A stretch of 7,517 nucleotides of DNA from Steroidobacteraceae bacterium. GTDB lineage: Bacteria > Pseudomonadota > Gammaproteobacteria > Steroidobacterales > Steroidobacteraceae. The notes under the pieces are model-generated. The model ran no database searches and was not told the DNA's origin. It saw nothing but the letters and a program-made list of their open reading frames with translations. Below are positions 5,017 to 7,517 of this stretch, piece by piece. The DNA lies in assembly GCA_025927665.1 (NCBI GenBank), contig JAICKZ010000160.1:1-7517 (forward strand), written 5' to 3'. Both the position numbers and the translations under genes were made by a program. Each line of letters begins with the position of its first letter. Positions within the stretch are counted from its first letter, which is position 1.

Positions 5017-6875
5017 GATACGTTGTCCTTTATCGGTTGTTCCACTAACAACACTGCGGTTTCAGCGGGTAGATACCAACCACTACTCGTATCTGGATGT
5101 TCGATGCCGATACCACCATAACGAATATTTTCGCTGGACCAAAAAACTTGCCACTTCATGTTTGCATTCACTGCGATGAGTGGCTCTGCGATGGGTTGCA
5201 CTTGCTGTTCGGCGCCAAAATTGACAAGTAATAAACGATCACCCAATTCATCAAACCATCGCAATAGAAACGCATGGTCTGTCAATACCGCGCCGTCAAA
5301 TTGCGTGGCATCCTGTTTACTCAGAACCCTGTCTGTACGTCTTATTTTTAACAAATCTATATGTAAATCCAATATCGATCGATTACGTTCCCGTTCCTCC
5401 CAATTTAGTTTGGAGTCTTGAAACACCGACTCAACAGCGGGATCTGGAACGATTGCTTGAGATTCGACGCTGGCCACGCCAGGAAATTGTGCGAGGAATT
5501 GCCGACGACCTTGATGCACAGCTTTGCGTAATGAGTCGTTGTGATCAATGAAATAATGAAACGGTGTAGTCGCGCCAAATTCTTGACCCATAAATAACAA
5601 AGGTGTCTGTGGAGCAAGTAATAGTAATGCCGTGAATGCGCGATAACGAGCTGGACTGGTTAACTGATTTACTCTGGTTCCATAAAGGCTGTTGGCCACT
5701 TGATCATGGTTTTGCAAAAAATTGATACACTGCAGTGCTGGATGCTTGACGTGTTCACCGCGCCTTTGTTGTTGCCAATGATAATATTGACCTTGATATA
5801 AAAACCCATACTTGGCACCGGAAACAAACTCCTGTGCTTTACCGGTATAGTCGTGGAAATAAGCATGACGACGTCCAGTTAATGCGACTCGCGCTGCATG
5901 ATGGAAGTCGTCGTTCCACATGCCATCAATACCAAAACCATCTTGATCATGCGGCAGCAGCTGGCTTGCACGTTGCGCTTCATTTTCAGCAATCAATACT
6001 ATTTTTCTATTGCCAGCAGCAGCTCGGGTATGACGCGATAACTCCGCTAAGATATGAGTTGGACTTGAATCATAAATGCTGTGCGTAGCGTCAAGACGTA
6101 ATCCATCGAGATGAAATTGCTCTATCCATTCACATGCATTGTGCAAAACAAATTCTCTAACCGGTGCAGCATGTTCGCCATCCAGATTAAGCGCTGCGCC
6201 CCATTCGTTCTGATAACGATCGGTGAAATAAAAAGGACTAAAGGTGGGAAGATAATTGCCATCGGGCCCCAAATGGTTGTACACCACGTCGAGTATAACT
6301 CCGAGGCCCAATTGATGCGCACGATCAACAAATCGTTTTAATGCATCATAGTCGCCATAATTATGAGACGGCGCAAATAGCGCAACACCGTCGTAGCCCC
6401 AGTTGCGTTGGCCCGCAAACTCGTTCAAAGGCATGATTTCAATTAATGTCACACCGACTGACTTTAGATATTCAAGTTGTTCGGCGGCAGCATCCAAAGT
6501 TCCTTTTGGAGTGAAGGCGCCTACGTGCAATTCATAAATGACCTGGCCATGCAAAGTGACTCCTTGCCAGTCATGGTCATGCCATTGATAAGTATTGTTA
6601 TCAACTATCATTGAAGGGCCATGAACACCTTGAGGTTGATAACGAGAACAAGGATCTGGGTAAGGTCCTTGATCGTCGATGAAAAATCGATACCAAATAC
6701 CGCTGCGAAGTTGCGATAGCGCTGCAGTGAAATAACCGTCTTCAGCTGTCAGGGACACACGTGTGGAAGGATAGGGATGTTCTAACAGCACTTCCACTTT
6801 TTTAGCAAGCGGAGCCCACACGCGAAATTGAACTCCTTCTTTAGTGCAAGTGGCGCCAAGTGTTTGGATAGTCAT
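5013..6875 (-). CDS. treZ: Malto-oligosyltrehalose trehalohydrolase TreZ
   Basis: This 620-residue GH13 (subfamily 10) enzyme releases free trehalose from maltooligosyltrehalose. An N-terminal CBM48-like beta domain (about 8-95, with VQFRVWAPLAKKVEVLL at 15-31) precedes the (beta/alpha)8 barrel, which opens at YELHVGAF (114-121). The four conserved regions are present: DVVYNH at 196-201; GLRLDATH at 258-265 with nucleophile D262; LIAENE at 294-299 with acid/base E297; and FLQNHDQ at 386-392 with D391. RNWGYDGVALFAPSHNYG (157-174) is typical of TreZ. The length and absence of the branching-enzyme layout argue against GlgB. A C-terminal beta domain closes the protein. There is no signal peptide. 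The ATG at 6875 follows only a weak GAAGA about 10 bases upstream, so it may depend on translation arriving from treY, 52 bases away. Downstream it overlaps the debranching gene by 4 bases. Confidence 0.95.
   Translation of the reverse strand: MTIQTLGATCTKEGVQFRVWAPLAKKVEVLLEHPYPSTRVSLTAEDGYFTAALSQLRSGIWYRFFIDDQGPYPDPCSRYQPQGVHGPSMIVDNNTYQWHDHDWQGVTLHGQVIYELHVGAFTPKGTLDAAAEQLEYLKSVGVTLIEIMPLNEFAGQRNWGYDGVALFAPSHNYGDYDALKRFVDRAHQLGLGVILDVVYNHLGPDGNYLPTFSPFYFTDRYQNEWGAALNLDGEHAAPVREFVLHNACEWIEQFHLDGLRLDATHSIYDSSPTHILAELSRHTRAAAGNRKIVLIAENEAQRASQLLPHDQDGFGIDGMWNDDFHHAARVALTGRRHAYFHDYTGKAQEFVSGAKYGFLYQGQYYHWQQQRRGEHVKHPALQCINFLQNHDQVANSLYGTRVNQLTSPARYRAFTALLLLAPQTPLLFMGQEFGATTPFHYFIDHNDSLRKAVHQGRRQFLAQFPGVASVESQAIVPDPAVESVFQDSKLNWEERERNRSILDLHIDLLKIRRTDRVLSKQDATQFDGAVLTDHAFLLRWFDELGDRLLLVNFGAEQQVQPIAEPLIAVNANMKWQVFWSSENIRYGGIGIEHPDTSSGWYLPAETAVLLVEQPIKDNVS
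5026..5030 (-). promoter_or_regulatory. Ribosome binding site AAGGA for the debranching gene, inside treZ
   Basis: On the minus strand AAAGGAC lies inside the last treZ codons, 9 bases before the ATG at 5016. Together with the ATGA overlap it supports reinitiation or coupled translation and confirms the start. Confidence 0.65.
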
Positions 6876-6927
6876 AGGTGATACGTCTTCACAATTCAGT
6901 GTTTCAGATCATTGCATGAAGTACTGT

Positions 6928-7517
6928 TCATTCAGGCAAAGGCAGGGCCGTGGCAACTACTGCAAATGGCAACGTTAAAAAAAGATCGGCAACCATCAAC
7001 GTGCGTGAACCTTCATATTCCTGTATCGATACTGTCATGCCAGAAATGCAATCGATGTAGGACGCGGTCGTCAATTCAGCGGGTAGGGTAATGCGCGTCG
7101 ATTGCCAGATTGCTTCACCTACCGGTAGCTTTAACTCGCCAACGCATAGTAACGATGCCCACCTGGATACCACTACGATGACGATCATGTTCTCGGCACG
7201 TCTTGCGAATGCCAACAAATGTTCAGCATGAGGTCCAATAATGGTAAGTGCGATATACTTACCTGCCGAAAATAGATTGGGATGGTGCGAGCGAAATTTA
7301 AGCAACCGCTGCATGACCAATAATTTTATATGACCGTCATGCCATCGACTCATTAATGTAGAAATGACCTTTGGCAATGGCGTGTCATTTTGCATATCTT
7401 GCAACGAAGCAAGTACCTGTTGGTGATGACTGTAATCAACGGCGCGACGATTGTCTGGGTCCACCAGAGAATAGCTGGGCAGTTCACTACCTTGATAGAA
7501 ATCGGGAACGCCGGGCA
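6928..7517 (-). CDS. treY: Maltooligosyltrehalose synthase TreY, C-terminal part (runs off right edge)
   Basis: The last 195 codons are visible, entering in frame from the right edge and ending at TGA (6928-6930). TreY is a GH13 (subfamily 26) enzyme that converts the reducing end of a maltodextrin into an alpha,alpha-1,1-trehalosyl unit. The visible part opens with the family hallmark PGVPDFYQGSE, then SLVDPDNRRAVDY (visible residues 16-28), and continues through WHDGHIKL (58-65) into the C-terminal domain ending in DLFLTLPFAVVATALPLPE. An internal GTG at 7464 is not a start: the frame is open upstream and the family motif crosses it. TreY proteins usually exceed 700 residues, so most of the gene, including the catalytic residues, lies outside. 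It is followed after 52 bases by treZ, with no terminator visible between them, which supports one transcript. Confidence 0.95.
   Translation of the reverse strand, partial: PGVPDFYQGSELPSYSLVDPDNRRAVDYSHHQQVLASLQDMQNDTPLPKVISTLMSRWHDGHIKLLVMQRLLKFRSHHPNLFSAGKYIALTIIGPHAEHLLAFARRAENMIVIVVVSRWASLLCVGELKLPVGEAIWQSTRITLPAELTTASYIDCISGMTVSIQEYEGSRTLMVADLFLTLPFAVVATALPLPE

Noticed and set aside
5834..6341. Plus-strand frames of 76-84 codons opposite treZ
   Set aside because: They are antisense to well-conserved treZ regions II-III, show no domain or ribosome site, and are shadows.
6928..7464. Complete 178-residue gene starting at 7464
   Set aside because: The codon there is an internal GTG (Val) within the TreY motif SLVDPDNRR. 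The frame stays open to the right edge and carries PGVPDFYQG upstream.

Overview
The window looks like chromosomal sequence from a Gram-negative proteobacterium, possibly a gammaproteobacterium. The hints are a Sec lipoprotein signal, Shine-Dalgarno starts, moderate GC content and the mix of gene families. The genus cannot be read from the sequence. Nothing indicates a phage, plasmid, transposon or CRISPR array.

Left part (1-1462): two divergently oriented genes for exported proteins are separated by about 610 bases of AT-rich DNA. On the minus strand, the first 42 codons of a secreted protein run off the left edge. On the plus strand is a complete 241-residue predicted lipoprotein with a putative Ig (He_PIG-like) domain and a fibronectin type III domain. 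The gap holds a good intrinsic terminator on the minus strand, only about 30 bases before the secreted protein's start codon. It also holds an inverted repeat over a candidate promoter for the lipoprotein gene, and a 15-codon mini-ORF in that gene's probable leader. This gap is the least ordinary part of the window.

Middle (1529-2964): a general stress protein 26-like flavin-binding protein (pyridoxamine 5'-phosphate oxidase fold) lies on the minus strand. A stand-alone HAD subfamily IIB phosphatase lies on the plus strand. They diverge from a shared spacer of about 220 bases, with a good sigma70-type promoter on the minus side.

Right part (2986-7517): a minus-strand operon, transcribed from right to left, for converting glycogen or maltodextrin to trehalose. 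It contains the 3' end of treY (maltooligosyltrehalose synthase), a complete treZ (maltooligosyltrehalose trehalohydrolase), and a complete gene for a GH133-type amylo-alpha-1,6-glucosidase (debranching enzyme) that overlaps treZ by 4 bases. By family knowledge, the debranching enzyme opens branch points to give linear chains. TreY turns the reducing end into a trehalosyl unit, and TreZ releases free trehalose. Here the GH133 enzyme sits where a GH13 isoamylase, TreX, is found in the classical treXYZ cluster. The start of the operon lies beyond the right edge. The HAD phosphatase converges on the operon, so any role in it is conjecture.
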